Assembly (NCBI GenBank): GCA_033854175.1
Contig: JAWOKN010000158.1
Coordinates: 1 to 64,000 of the forward strand
From: DATKPE01 sp033854175
Lineage (GTDB): Bacteria; Bacteroidota; Ignavibacteria; UBA10030; SZUA-254
Length of the DNA stretch: 64,000 bases
Reading direction: 5' to 3'
This document shows positions 8,839-18,290 of the stretch, one piece after another. The position numbers were made by a program, and so were the translations under genes. How positions within the stretch are numbered: position 1 is the first letter of the stretch; the number at the start of each line of letters is the position of its first letter. A model generated the notes under the pieces. It worked only from the letters and a program-made list of their open reading frames with translations, had not been told where the DNA came from and made no database searches.

Positions 8839-9648
8839 ATGCTCATGCTGACCCGGAAAAATAGAAGGTTCCGCTGGAGGGGGGTTGGTGTCGGAAGTAT
8901 TCCCATCATCATCTTTCTGGTCCTGCCGTTATTCGCACTGATCTTGCGAATCAACCCCTCAGAGTTCATAGCTGCGCTTTATGATCCGGGGGTGTATCGG
9001 GCGGTCAGATTGAGTCTCCTCACGACGACGGTGGCACTCGCTCTCACAATTATTGCCGGTACACCGACAGCGTATGTGTTATCCCGTAAAAAGATACCGG
9101 GGCGGGCGATCATTGATACATTTCTTGATTTACCGATCGTGCTTCCTCCATCCGTTGCTGGTGTAGCCTTGCTTGTGACATTTGGCCGGCGCGGTCTTCT
9201 TGGTCCTGTGTTGAACGGATTGCATTTGGACATAGCCTTCACCTGGATTGCGGTCGTTCTTGCGCAGCTTTTTGTCTCCGCGCCATACTATATCAAGTCG
9301 GCATCGGCCGGATTTTCTGCTGTTGACCGTGAACTGGAACACGCAGCCGCAATAGATGGAGCCACGCCGTTTAAAACTTTTCTTACGGTTACGCTTCCCC
9401 TGTCCTTTCCCGCCGTCATTGGTGGGGCAGTGATGACATGGGCGCGGGCCCTTGGCGAATTCGGAGCAACGATAATTTTTGCCGGAAACTTTCCTGGTAA
9501 AACACAAACAATGCCGCTAGCGATCTATATGGGATTTGAAATTGATATTAAAATCGCCCTGACCCTGGCGTTTATTCTCCTAGTCGTATCGTTTCTTGTG
9601 CTTCTAATTGTGAAGGGTTTTTTGCATAATAAGCTTTCGGTTTTTTAA
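8839..9648 (+). CDS. modB: Molybdate/tungstate ABC transporter permease
   Basis: 269 residues with five to six membrane helices. The cytoplasmic EAA loop that docks the ATPase is clear (EHAAAIDGATPFKTFLTVTL), and the segment ARALGEFGATIIFAGN is typical of ModB/WtpB permeases. The length is somewhat above the ~225 usual for ModB because of an N-terminal extension. The ATG follows the modA stop with no gap, so the two are translated together. No modC ATPase gene follows; the next ATPase is CbiO of the cobalt/nickel system. The permease appears intact, but with a broken ModA and no ModC it may be on its way to loss, or may use components encoded elsewhere. Confidence 0.88.
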   Translation: MLMLTRKNRRFRWRGVGVGSIPIIIFLVLPLFALILRINPSEFIAALYDPGVYRAVRLSLLTTTVALALTIIAGTPTAYVLSRKKIPGRAIIDTFLDLPIVLPPSVAGVALLVTFGRRGLLGPVLNGLHLDIAFTWIAVVLAQLFVSAPYYIKSASAGFSAVDRELEHAAAIDGATPFKTFLTVTLPLSFPAVIGGAVMTWARALGEFGATIIFAGNFPGKTQTMPLAIYMGFEIDIKIALTLAFILLVVSFLVLLIVKGFLHNKLSVF

Positions 9649-9880
9649 CCTGCAGGTACCCGCTCTGAAGTGCTATCCGGTTTGGCCTGTTTTTCCATTG
9701 TGGCGATAATGTCACCCCAGTCTTTTCGGATACTGTCACAACGTTAAACGTTCGGGGAAATCATACACATCTTCCGTCATTATTTCATATATTTACGGGT
9801 GGGGGGAAGGGTATTTTGATCAAAACGTAATTTTTTGTTTACCGGGTGTTTTAAACAAGAATTTCTGGCAGATCCGCAAC

Positions 9881-10840
9881 ATGCATATTCCTGACGGTTT
9901 CCTCGATTCAAAAACGATGATTGCGACGGCAACATTTTCAGTTGCCGGTATCACACAGGCGCTGAGGAATATTTCAAGGCATTTATCACCGCGGACGATC
10001 CCTTTGATGGGTTTGGCGGCAGCGTTCATCTTTGTGGGACAGATGCTGAATTTTCCGATTGCCGGAGGGACATCCGGACACCTGATCGGTGCGGTACTGG
10101 TATCGAGTCTGTTGGGACCGAGTGCCGCTGTCCTGGTCATGTCGGTGGTCCTCATTGTACAGTGTTTGCTCTTTGCTGATGGCGGGTTTTTATCCCTTGG
10201 GGCCAATATCTTTAATATGGGCATCATTGCTGTTGTGAGTGGGTATTATGTCTACCGCGGAATATGCCTCCTGATCACCGGTGTGTATGGAAAACTGGCC
10301 GGCGTCGCGGCCGGTGCATGGATCTCAACGGTAGTTGCTGCCATCTGCTGTACGGGTGAACTTGCCTGGTCAGGGACAATCGGGTGGTCAATCGGAGTTA
10401 CCGCTATGACGGGTATTCATATGCTTATCGGGATCGGCGAAGCCGTCATTACAATGCTGGTGGTTGTTGCGATCTACCGGACGCGACCGATTTTATATCT
10501 GTCTGGAGAATCAAACTCTCTGGGCCCCAAAAAAGGCGTGTTCTCCGAGGTCATTCCGTATGGCATTCTTGTAACCATCGGCCTTGTTCTATTTGTATCA
10601 CCGTTCGTTACAGCGTGGCCCGATGGTTTGGAAAAGGTTGCGGCGATGTTCGGCTTCAGTGCCAGAGCCATTCAGCATCCTTTACTGAATGCTCCACTTG
10701 CAGGCTACAGAATTCCCGGGGTGAATTCGATTCCGCTTGCAACCGCGATAGCCGGTATTGTCGGTGCGGCGCTCGTGTTCGCTTTCTCTCTCATCCTCGG
10801 TCGCGCAGTGCTTTTCAAATCAAAAAAGACAGGATCTTAG
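9881..10840 (+). CDS. cbiM: Cobalt/nickel ECF transporter substrate-binding subunit CbiM with PDGLE extension
   Basis: 319 residues. It begins MHIPDGFL: in CbiM/NikM the free N-terminus and His2 bind the metal ion, which fixes the start. Several membrane helices follow, with the conserved FVGQMLNFPIAGGTSGH and GGFLSLGANIFNMG segments. After about residue 215 a second part carries a PDGLE motif, the domain that as a separate protein is CbiN/NikN-like, so the two are fused here. It imports Co(II) or Ni(II); the metal cannot be decided from sequence. The 232 bases before it hold no recognisable cobalamin riboswitch or NikR site. It is first in a cbiM-cbiQ-cbiO operon. Confidence 0.93.
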   Translation: MHIPDGFLDSKTMIATATFSVAGITQALRNISRHLSPRTIPLMGLAAAFIFVGQMLNFPIAGGTSGHLIGAVLVSSLLGPSAAVLVMSVVLIVQCLLFADGGFLSLGANIFNMGIIAVVSGYYVYRGICLLITGVYGKLAGVAAGAWISTVVAAICCTGELAWSGTIGWSIGVTAMTGIHMLIGIGEAVITMLVVVAIYRTRPILYLSGESNSLGPKKGVFSEVIPYGILVTIGLVLFVSPFVTAWPDGLEKVAAMFGFSARAIQHPLLNAPLAGYRIPGVNSIPLATAIAGIVGAALVFAFSLILGRAVLFKSKKTGS

Positions 10841-10862
10841 GAAGAATCCGGATCGAGAGATT

Positions 10863-11477
10863 ATGCATCACGATTTTATTGACAGGTACAGCAGATTGGC
10901 GAGCCCGGTGCACGGTATACCGGTGGGGATAAAGACGGCGGTGGCATTCATCGTGATTGGCATCATCGTCCTCAGCCCCGGGACCTGGATTTATCTCTAT
11001 ACCGGCATCGCGCTGATATTGTTCGTCGTGTCGGCGGCGAGCACGATACCCCCCGGATTCCTGGCAAGAAGGATACTATTTTTTGAGCCTTTTGTGATTG
11101 TGATCGCGGGTCTGGCTGCACTGCAGCCCGGCGGGGTGGCAAAATTCCTGACCATTGTCGTAAAGAGCACGTTGAGTCTTCTTACCGTGCTGCTTCTTGC
11201 CAACACGACACCGTTTCATAAACTTATCGAGTTGTTCCGCCGTCTGCGGTTTCCGTCGGTCATGGTGACAATTCTTGCGTTGATGTACCGTTATCTTTTT
11301 GTGCTCATCGACGAAGTCGAACGGATCGGCCGTGCGCGTCGCAGCCGTACATTTGTCCGGAAGAGGGGTCGGACCTGGTTCCTGCTCGGCACAGTTCTTG
11401 GTCAGCTATTTGTCCGTTCCACCGAACGCGCGGAACGGATTTACGCGGCCATGTGTGCGAGAGGATGGATGGGATAA
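10863..11477 (+). CDS. cbiQ: Cobalt/nickel ECF transporter membrane subunit CbiQ
   Basis: 204 residues from the ATG at 10863, which lies 22 bases after the cbiM stop. An open frame extends upstream into cbiM, but nothing there resembles the family. Several hydrophobic helices are followed by the coupling region with two Ala-Arg-rich segments near the C-terminus (IGRARRSRTF and ERIYAAMCARG), the signature by which the EcfT-type subunit grips the ATPases. It links the substrate subunit CbiM to CbiO. The stop codon overlaps the cbiO start by one base. Confidence 0.9.
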   Translation: MHHDFIDRYSRLASPVHGIPVGIKTAVAFIVIGIIVLSPGTWIYLYTGIALILFVVSAASTIPPGFLARRILFFEPFVIVIAGLAALQPGGVAKFLTIVVKSTLSLLTVLLLANTTPFHKLIELFRRLRFPSVMVTILALMYRYLFVLIDEVERIGRARRSRTFVRKRGRTWFLLGTVLGQLFVRSTERAERIYAAMCARGWMG

Positions 11478-12232
11478 TGCATACTTCTGCGGTCGATGTG
11501 CGGGACCTGAGTTACAGTTATGAAGGAAATGGCCGTCCGGCCCTGAAGGGGATTTCGTTTCAAATCAACGAGGGTGAAAGTGTGGGGCTTATCGGTCCGA
11601 ACGGTGCGGGGAAATCCACATTGTTGCTGCACATGAACGGGATTCTTCCCGGAACGAAGATTGGGCAACCGCAGGTTTTTATCTATGGTCTTCCCGTAGT
11701 TGAGGAGCATCTGTTCACCATCCGGCAGAAGGTGGGACTCCTTTTCCAGGATCCCGACGATCAGTTGTTCTGTCCGACGGTTTACGAGGATGTTGCCTTT
11801 GGGCCATCGCAATTTTTGCAATCCCCGTCGGAAACCGCACTGCGTGTTGATCGGGCCCTTCAGATGGTCGGTCTGACGGGGTTTGAGCAGCGATCTCCCC
11901 ATCATCTGAGTAACGGGGAAAAACAACGGGTGTGTCTGGCCGGCATTCTTGCATGTGAACCCGGAGTGCTTGCCCTCGATGAACCGACCCGAGGCCTCGA
12001 TCCCCGCGGTAAAAGGCAACTGAAGACAATCCTCCGGTCAGTTCCGGCGACAAAACTGATCGCAACGCACGATCTTGAGCTTGTCGTGGAGCTCTGCCAG
12101 CGTACGATCCTGATCGATGAGGGTATGATCATCTCCGACGGATTGACATCCACGATTCTTGCTGATGAGGCTTTGATGCTCGCTCATGGTTTAGAAAAGC
12201 CTCATATTCTGAAGCACATTCACCCGCATTGA
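11477..12232 (+). CDS. cbiO: Cobalt/nickel ECF transporter ATPase CbiO
   Basis: 251 residues from the ATG at 11477 (shared base in TAATG with the cbiQ stop); ATGs at 11453 and 11465 are in frame but would overlap cbiQ further. It is a complete ABC ATPase: Walker A GPNGAGKST, Q-loop LLFQDPDDQ typical of ECF ATPases, signature LSNGEKQR, Walker B VLALDEPT and the H-loop ATHDLE. It powers the CbiM-CbiQ importer, presumably as a homodimer because only one ATPase gene is present. It is the only ABC ATPase near the orphan ModB. Confidence 0.94.
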   Translation: MHTSAVDVRDLSYSYEGNGRPALKGISFQINEGESVGLIGPNGAGKSTLLLHMNGILPGTKIGQPQVFIYGLPVVEEHLFTIRQKVGLLFQDPDDQLFCPTVYEDVAFGPSQFLQSPSETALRVDRALQMVGLTGFEQRSPHHLSNGEKQRVCLAGILACEPGVLALDEPTRGLDPRGKRQLKTILRSVPATKLIATHDLELVVELCQRTILIDEGMIISDGLTSTILADEALMLAHGLEKPHILKHIHPH

Positions 12233-12309
12233 GGGGCTGGAACCTGATTCTGAGGAACCAGATGTTTCATCCCGTTATTCGACAATATCCTCGAATCCGG
12301 ATTCACATT

Positions 12310-13443
12310 ATGAACAGGACATTGATTATTCTCGGAATGATGCTGTGCTGTTGTAGTCCCGGACGAACACAGGTTGCGCCTGGTCTTCAACGGTTGTACG
12401 AATATCTGCGTGCGGAGGGAGAGGAGCCGTCGTCGTATATTCTTTCGAAATTTGCCGGTCATGATGTTGTTCTCCTTGGAGAAGATCATGGTGTGAGGGA
12501 AAATCTCGTTTTTGTCGCCGGCCTTATACCCCGGCTTTATACGGCCGGCGTCCGAAACATTGGTATGGAATTTGGTGCAAGCGATGATCAGGCTCCGTTG
12601 GATTCCCTAGTGACAGCTGCGAGGTACGATGTGCAGGCTGCGCGGAATATCATGTTCGATTATAACGTTGGTTGGGCATATAAGGAATATACCGATATAT
12701 ACCGTGCCGCATGGAGATTCAATCGGCATCAGTCTCGTGGTGCAAAAAAGTTCCGAATTTTCAACATAAGCTATATCTATGATTGGACTGCTTTTGACGG
12801 TCAGCGTTCACGGGGCACGATGGAAAAAGTCTTTTTTAAAGGACCCATTGATACCTACCGGGCGGACATTATCGACCGCGAAATAATCCAAAAGGGGGAA
12901 AAAATATTGATCCTTACCGGGACCCCGCATGCATCCATAAAACCGGATATCCCAAGCTCGGCTGACAATCCCTATCTGAACGCTGATTTAGGGAGGCGAC
13001 TATACAGCAAGTATCCGGATCGGGTTTTTTCTATCATGTTTCATCAACCGTTCGATCTCCGCGAATCGGATTCCGCTCGATGTGCTTTTGCCGGGGATAG
13101 TATTATTGAGGATGTTGTGAGGGCACTGGAAAACAGGCCGATTGGTTTTGATGTCGATACCACCGATGTCGGCGTCGTGACCGATTCAGGATCGTTCGCA
13201 GGCGGTCTTTCGCGATCCATGCCCGGTCAATTTCAGGGGTATATTTTTCTCAAACCGCTTGCTCGTCTGACCGGTTGTACGATCGACACGGGATTTTATA
13301 CGAGGAAGTCCTGGGAGAACATTTTACGCAATTTTCCCGATCCCGATTGGCACAAGCGACCGGAATCGCTCGCAGAATTATGGATCCAAATACGTGACTT
13401 TGTCGATCTGAAAAAAAGATATCGTCAAGGTTCTGGAAAATGA
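12310..13443 (+). CDS. ChaN/EreA/Tiki-superfamily secreted protein
   Basis: 377 residues from the ATG at 12310; a longer frame from 12229 lacks a leader. The N-terminus is a signal peptide with a Cys-rich end (MLCCCSPG), possibly a lipobox. The core pattern HDVVLLGEDHGVREN, then GMEFGASDDQ, and late ILILTGTPHASI is that of the fold shared by haem-binding ChaN, erythromycin esterase and Tiki proteases, in which the conserved Glu and His residues form the active or metal site. Which activity applies cannot be told. It follows cbiO by 77 bases in the same direction, so a link with metal or tetrapyrrole handling is conceivable but is inference only. Confidence 0.65.
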   Translation: MNRTLIILGMMLCCCSPGRTQVAPGLQRLYEYLRAEGEEPSSYILSKFAGHDVVLLGEDHGVRENLVFVAGLIPRLYTAGVRNIGMEFGASDDQAPLDSLVTAARYDVQAARNIMFDYNVGWAYKEYTDIYRAAWRFNRHQSRGAKKFRIFNISYIYDWTAFDGQRSRGTMEKVFFKGPIDTYRADIIDREIIQKGEKILILTGTPHASIKPDIPSSADNPYLNADLGRRLYSKYPDRVFSIMFHQPFDLRESDSARCAFAGDSIIEDVVRALENRPIGFDVDTTDVGVVTDSGSFAGGLSRSMPGQFQGYIFLKPLARLTGCTIDTGFYTRKSWENILRNFPDPDWHKRPESLAELWIQIRDFVDLKKRYRQGSGK

Positions 13444-13477
13444 TCAGATCTGAAAGATTGTTCTCCGGGGTGCGCGT

Positions 13478-13504
13478 GTTTCCCGGGATATTTTTTCGGG
13501 AAAC
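13478..13504 (+). terminator. Weak hairpin after the ChaN-like gene
   Basis: GTTTCCCG and CGGGAAAC form an 8-bp stem around an 11-base loop that contains six T. It lies 34 bases past the stop, but no clean T run follows the stem. Confidence 0.35.
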
Positions 13505-13655
13505 TTCATGTTGATTTTCAGGTGTCGGTTTTGTACCATGCTAACCCGGTTCGATCGTTGAGGTTGTTCCAAGACTCCCGTCGATAGAGATCGCACCGGA
13601 GGGGGTGGATGGTGCATTTCTTTGAGAAATGAGGTCGTAATCGGCTTATAGATTT

Positions 13656-16600
13656 ATGAGGGCAGGGAGAAGTAAAAAAAATCGGAGCCGCCGCCGACGC
13701 ACTGCACGGCCGTCAGTATCCGCGGGAGACGATCTTCGCCCCTTTCTTGAGGGACTCTCCGACCGTGTCTGGGAAATTGACACGCATTTTGGGTACAGGA
13801 AAGTAACTGGTAACGTTCAGGCGACGATGGGGTATGAACCTTCCGAAATGGAAGGGAAAAATATTCACGCATTCATGCCCCCCGAGGAGGCTGATCGGTT
13901 TGAGAAAACACTTCGGGATATCGCTTCTTCCTGGGGGAAATGTTCCGGGCTTATCTTTCATTATTATCACAAGGATCGGAGCCTGATTGCCGTGCGCTCG
14001 GGGGTAACGGCATTGTTCGATGCCAGAGGGGTCGTCCGTGGTTATAGGGGCATCGATCGGGTGACCGGACCCGCAGTTGATCAGGGCGGGCTAGCCGGGG
14101 CGCTGAAAACGCTTGTCCATACATCGATGGATATTGTATTTACGACGGATCCGGACGGATTTTTTACCTATATCAATCCGGAGTTTACCCGGTTTTATGG
14201 TTATGAATGGGATGAACTCGTCGGTAAAACCACACCCCGAATCCTGAAATCGGGAAAGCAGCCGTTTGAATACTTTGAATCGTTCTGGAGAACGTTGCGA
14301 AACCAGAAGACCGTGCAGGGTGAGTTTTTCAACAAGACGAAAAATGGGCTCATCGTCCATGTCGAAAGCACAGTGAATCCTATCCTCGATGAAAGTGGGA
14401 CGATCGCCGGCTATCTTGCCATACAGCGCGATATCACCGATCGGATAAAAGCGGAAATGATCCTTCGTGAAAGTGAAGCCCGCTACAGGCAGATTTTCGA
14501 AACGACACCCGCAGGTATTTTTCAGTACGACAACATGCTCCGTATAACCTCGTGCAATGAACGCTTTACCGCGATTCTGAAGTCATCCCGTGATAAACTC
14601 ATCGGACTTGATCTCAAATCGCTGAAAGACACGAATGTTCTACCCGCCATCGTCAGTGTTGTCGAGGGGCAGGAAGGTTATTACGACGGTCGGTATCATA
14701 CAACAACAAGTGACACGGATGTCTGGGTTTCGATGCGTACCTCTCCCGTCTGGAATGTGGAGGGTCAGGTTGTTGGGGGGATAGGTATTGTACAGGATAT
14801 CACAGGGCATATCCGTGTCGAGGAGGCCATTGCGGAAAGGGAACAACGGTACCGGACGCTGTTCGATCTGTCTCCAAGCGGGATATTGCTCGAAGATTCG
14901 CACGGTACCATCATGGACATCAATGACTCACTCTGCGACTCGCTCGGTTATTCGAAGCAGGAGCTGTTGGGAAGGAACTTCCGCACGTTCCTTCTTCCTG
15001 AGGACATTGATCAGATGAACCGTCATCATGAGGAGGTGCTGGCCGGAAAAACGCTCGAGCATGTCGAAGTGTGCATCCGGAAGGACGGTGCGCGATGTTC
15101 GATGGGCCTGCGGGAGACCAAGATCAGCCTTCCAAACGGGGGCAAGGGCATTCTCGTGGTGGCCAATGATGTGACCGAGAGGATAAAGGCAGAGGAAGCG
15201 TTGGAGGAAAGTGAGCAGCGGTACCGTCAATTGATTGATCTCTCGCCCGATGCAATCGCCGTCCACTCCGGGGGTAAAATTGTCTTTGTCAACCAGGCGG
15301 GTGTCAGGATGTTCGGTGCATCAAGTGCGGATGATCTCATCGGAAGATCAATCTATGATGTTGTTCATCCCGATTCGCAGGCCATGGTTAAACAACGGGT
15401 TCGGCGGATGACAACGAAGGGGGTAAAGGTGCCGGTCGTCGAGGAGAAATTCATCCGGCTGGACGGAAGCTCCATCAATGTCGATGTCGTCGCCATGCCG
15501 TTTGTGTATCTCGGTGTCCCTTCCATTCTGGTGGTTATCCGGGATATCACGGAGAGAAAGATGGCCGAGGAGGCGCTAGGAAAAAGTGAGGAGCAGTTGA
15601 GGCTTATTTCTGAAAACGTTGTCGATCTGATAACGCTGCTCGACACATCAGGGAAAAGATTATACACCAGTCCATCATACCGGGAAGCCCTGGGTGATCC
15701 GTCGGAATTGCTTGGAAAGGATTTTTTTGACTGGATTCATCCCGGGGATAAAGAGCGAGTCCGGCAGATTTTTGACCAGACGGTGGCGACGGGATCGAGT
15801 TTTCAGGTTGAGTACCGGACGATTTCAAAAGACGGTGAAATCAGGTTCATTGAATCGCGCGGGAATGCTATCCGGGATCAGCTGGGAGCTACCTCCCGTG
15901 TTGTGATGGTATCACGTGATACGACCGAGAAGAAACGGCTGGATGAACACATCCTGCGTGTCCAGCGGATGGATAGTCTCGGCACGCTCGCCGGTGGGAT
16001 TGCCCACGATCTGAATAATGTACTGACGCCGATCCTTCTTGCCGCAGAGATACTCGACAATCGTTTTACACAGCCGCAGATCAAACAGCTCATATCGTCG
16101 ATCCGCGTCAGTGCTCTCCGCGGGAGTGATATCGTCAAGCAGGTGCTGACATTTGCCCGTGGTTCGGACCAGCAGTTTTCGGCGCAGCAGCCGCGGTACA
16201 TCATCCGTGAGATTGAATCGATCATCAGGGAAACATTTCCCCGCACCATTGAGTTGCGGACAAACATCGCGAAAGACCTGAAGACGGTTTTTGCGGATCC
16301 GACACAGCTTCACCAGATACTGATGAATCTCTGCGTCAACGCACGCGACGCGATGCCGAAGGGGGGGCATTTGCTCATCACCGCCGCAAACGTCGACATC
16401 GATGAGACCTTCGCACGGATGTATCCCGGCACCCATCCCGGTGAATATGTTCTGATCACCGTCGGGGACACCGGTGTCGGCATTCCGAAGGAAATTCAGG
16501 ACAAGATTTTTGAACCGTTTTTTACAACGAAGGAAATCGGAAAGGGGACAGGCCTTGGTCTCTCGACGGTTTTGGCGATCGTGAAGGACCACAAGGGATT

Positions 16601-17099
16601 TATCCGGACCACATCCCAGGTTGGAAAAGGGAGTGAGTTCAATATTTATCTTCCTGCAATGCCCCAGGAGCAGGCCGCCGATCAGAAAAAATCAGCGAAA
16701 ATTATCCCTTCCGGGAAGGGCGAGCGCATTCTTGTTGTGGATGATGAGCTCTCCGTTCTCCAGATAACGAAGGAAACCCTGGAAATTTACAACTACCGGG
16801 TTTTGACTTCAACTGACGGCGCAGATGCTGTGGCGATCTTTGCGGATGCAAAAAAAGGGTCAATTGATCTCGTTATCACTGATCTCAATATGCCGGTCAT
16901 GGATGGAGCAGCCACAGTCCATGCTCTCCGGAGGATCGATCCGAAGGTAAAAATCATCGTTTCAAGCGGCCTTCTGACCGAAATGGATCCGGTGAAACTT
17001 GCAATGCTCAACATTCAGGGATCTCTTACAAAACCGTATAGTGCGGATAAACTCGTTTCGACGGTGCACAGAGTTTTGAATGAAAAAGACGGGTCGTGA
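13656..17099 (+). CDS. Hybrid sensor histidine kinase with six PAS domains and receiver
   Basis: 1147 residues with no membrane helix, so a soluble sensor. Six PAS domains are readable in order at about 28-135, 150-265, 275-390, 395-510, 515-635 and 645-765; most end in the DITERxxAE linker typical of PAC ends. The HisKA region has phospho-acceptor His784 in GGIAHDLNN. The ATPase domain has N-box LCVNARDA, G1 DTGVGIP, F-box FEPFFTTK and G2 GTGLGL. A receiver domain follows from ~1023 with phospho-acceptor Asp1076 in VITDLNMP and Lys in LTKPYS. The signal could be redox, light or small ligands through the PAS set; no cofactor-binding residue was identified. No partner regulator is adjacent. 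Confidence 0.94.
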   Translation: MRAGRSKKNRSRRRRTARPSVSAGDDLRPFLEGLSDRVWEIDTHFGYRKVTGNVQATMGYEPSEMEGKNIHAFMPPEEADRFEKTLRDIASSWGKCSGLIFHYYHKDRSLIAVRSGVTALFDARGVVRGYRGIDRVTGPAVDQGGLAGALKTLVHTSMDIVFTTDPDGFFTYINPEFTRFYGYEWDELVGKTTPRILKSGKQPFEYFESFWRTLRNQKTVQGEFFNKTKNGLIVHVESTVNPILDESGTIAGYLAIQRDITDRIKAEMILRESEARYRQIFETTPAGIFQYDNMLRITSCNERFTAILKSSRDKLIGLDLKSLKDTNVLPAIVSVVEGQEGYYDGRYHTTTSDTDVWVSMRTSPVWNVEGQVVGGIGIVQDITGHIRVEEAIAEREQRYRTLFDLSPSGILLEDSHGTIMDINDSLCDSLGYSKQELLGRNFRTFLLPEDIDQMNRHHEEVLAGKTLEHVEVCIRKDGARCSMGLRETKISLPNGGKGILVVANDVTERIKAEEALEESEQRYRQLIDLSPDAIAVHSGGKIVFVNQAGVRMFGASSADDLIGRSIYDVVHPDSQAMVKQRVRRMTTKGVKVPVVEEKFIRLDGSSINVDVVAMPFVYLGVPSILVVIRDITERKMAEEALGKSEEQLRLISENVVDLITLLDTSGKRLYTSPSYREALGDPSELLGKDFFDWIHPGDKERVRQIFDQTVATGSSFQVEYRTISKDGEIRFIESRGNAIRDQLGATSRVVMVSRDTTEKKRLDEHILRVQRMDSLGTLAGGIAHDLNNVLTPILLAAEILDNRFTQPQIKQLISSIRVSALRGSDIVKQVLTFARGSDQQFSAQQPRYIIREIESIIRETFPRTIELRTNIAKDLKTVFADPTQLHQILMNLCVNARDAMPKGGHLLITAANVDIDETFARMYPGTHPGEYVLITVGDTGVGIPKEIQDKIFEPFFTTKEIGKGTGLGLSTVLAIVKDHKGFIRTTSQVGKGSEFNIYLPAMPQEQAADQKKSAKIIPSGKGERILVVDDELSVLQITKETLEIYNYRVLTSTDGADAVAIFADAKKGSIDLVITDLNMPVMDGAATVHALRRIDPKVKIIVSSGLLTEMDPVKLAMLNIQGSLTKPYSADKLVSTVHRVLNEKDGS

Positions 17100-17156
17100 T
17101 GGTGAGGACATCTTCAAGGGGGCAATTACACATGATATTCATAGGAGGGGTACAAC

Positions 17157-17549
17157 ATGAAAAACAAATGGATGAAAATCATCTTCGTCATTGCAGGTCT
17201 GTATGATGGCTTAGTGGGGGTGATATTTTTTTTATTCGGATTGTCCATTTTCGACTTCTATAATGTGACCCGGCCGAATCACATCGGGTATATTCAGTTC
17301 CCGGCCTTGTTGTTGATTATTTTCGGGGTAATGTTTCTTCGTATTGCGAGCGACCCGCATCGATTCCGCGAGCTTATCCTTTACGGTGTCGGATTGAAGC
17401 TCGCTTACAGCGGGGTCGTGTTCTATCATTATTTTACGGCGGGTCTTCCGTTTATGTGGATTCCGTTTGCCATTCTGGATATCCTCTTCCTGGTCATTTT
17501 CCTCGTCTGCTGGGTATCCCTCAGGCGTCCGGTCGCGGGTGTCGTCTGA
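17157..17549 (+). CDS. Small four-helix membrane protein of unknown function
   Basis: 130 residues. Four hydrophobic segments are visible (about 8-28, 45-62, 78-96 and 100-122), with short polar loops. A strong ribosome-binding site (AGGAGGGG) sits 6 bases before the ATG. It lies 57 bases after the hybrid kinase in the same direction and could share its transcript. No motif points to a function; the pattern resembles small inner-membrane proteins that are widespread in FCB genomes. Confidence 0.6.
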   Translation: MKNKWMKIIFVIAGLYDGLVGVIFFLFGLSIFDFYNVTRPNHIGYIQFPALLLIIFGVMFLRIASDPHRFRELILYGVGLKLAYSGVVFYHYFTAGLPFMWIPFAILDILFLVIFLVCWVSLRRPVAGVV

Positions 17550-17566
17550 TATCAGGGCAGGAGACT

Positions 17567-17614
17567 GAACGTTCCATCCCTGGGTGATCCAGTGAGGGTT
17601 TTTCCGGAACGTTC
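17567..17614. repeat. Inverted repeat between convergent genes
   Basis: GAACGTTCC and GGAACGTTC pair across a 30-base loop, and CCCT/AGGG inside the loop can extend the structure. It lies between two converging genes and may serve as a shared transcription end, with no strong T run. Confidence 0.4.
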
Positions 17615-17663
17615 ACAACACATCTGTTCTGGCACGACGCTGAGAGCCACCTGACGATTTCCG

Positions 17664-18260
17664 CTATTTCTCTGCAAGAAGTTTTTCAACTTCCTTGCGG
17701 ACCTCGTTCGACATTGGGTCGACAGCGGACATGTACCGTGCGACAATCTTGCCTGAGCGGTCAACCAGATATTTCTGAAAATTCCACTTGATGTCTCCCT
17801 TGAAAGGTGAATCCTGCGTTATATATTTGTAGAGCGGATGCTGATCGTTCCCCTTGACGCTGATCTTTTGGAAAAGGTCGAATGTCGTGTGGAATTTTGT
17901 CGAGCAGAAAGTTTTTATTTCGCTGTTTGTTCCTGGTTCCTGCGCCCCAAAATTGTTTGCAGGAAAGGCGAGGACCATAAATCCCCGGTCTTTGTAGGTT
18001 TCATATAGTTGTTCCAGTGTCGAATACTGGGGTGTAAATCCGCACTCTGAAGCGGTGTTGATGATCATCAGGACCCTGCCCTTGTAGGCTGAAAGGGGCC
18101 GCTGCTGGCCGTCGATGGTGTTCATGGTGAAATCAAGAACGTTTTTCGGATGTTGCATGGATGCCGGGTCCTTATAGTGTTTTGATTCTTGTGCGGGTGC
18201 GGAGCGAAACGTTCCAATAATGGCTGTGAGAAGAACAAGCGTAAGAACGATAGGTCTCAT
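17664..18260 (-). CDS. Secreted glutathione-peroxidase-family thiol peroxidase
   Basis: 198 residues from the ATG at 18260, which has GGGGAA 4 bases upstream; the ATG at 18272 has no such site. An N-terminal signal peptide is followed by the GPx thioredoxin fold. The active-site tetrad is readable: Cys (not selenocysteine) in NTASECGFTPQY, Gln in NNFGAQEPG, and Trp and Asn in IKWNFQKY. A second conserved Cys (FCSTKF) suits a thioredoxin-dependent cycle. It reduces hydroperoxides, probably in the periplasm and with thioredoxin-like rather than glutathione donors, as is usual for bacterial Cys-GPx enzymes. An 8-bp inverted repeat lies 31 bases upstream. Confidence 0.93.
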   Translation of the reverse strand: MRPIVLTLVLLTAIIGTFRSAPAQESKHYKDPASMQHPKNVLDFTMNTIDGQQRPLSAYKGRVLMIINTASECGFTPQYSTLEQLYETYKDRGFMVLAFPANNFGAQEPGTNSEIKTFCSTKFHTTFDLFQKISVKGNDQHPLYKYITQDSPFKGDIKWNFQKYLVDRSGKIVARYMSAVDPMSNEVRKEVEKLLAEK

Positions 18261-18290
18261 GATATTCCCCATGGATGTTTGAGATTGCCC

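Noticed and set aside
9649..9880. Possible cobalamin riboswitch before cbiM
   Set aside because: None of the conserved B12-box or core segments could be found. A weak TTGGCC-17-GATAAT promoter is possible but too poor to list.
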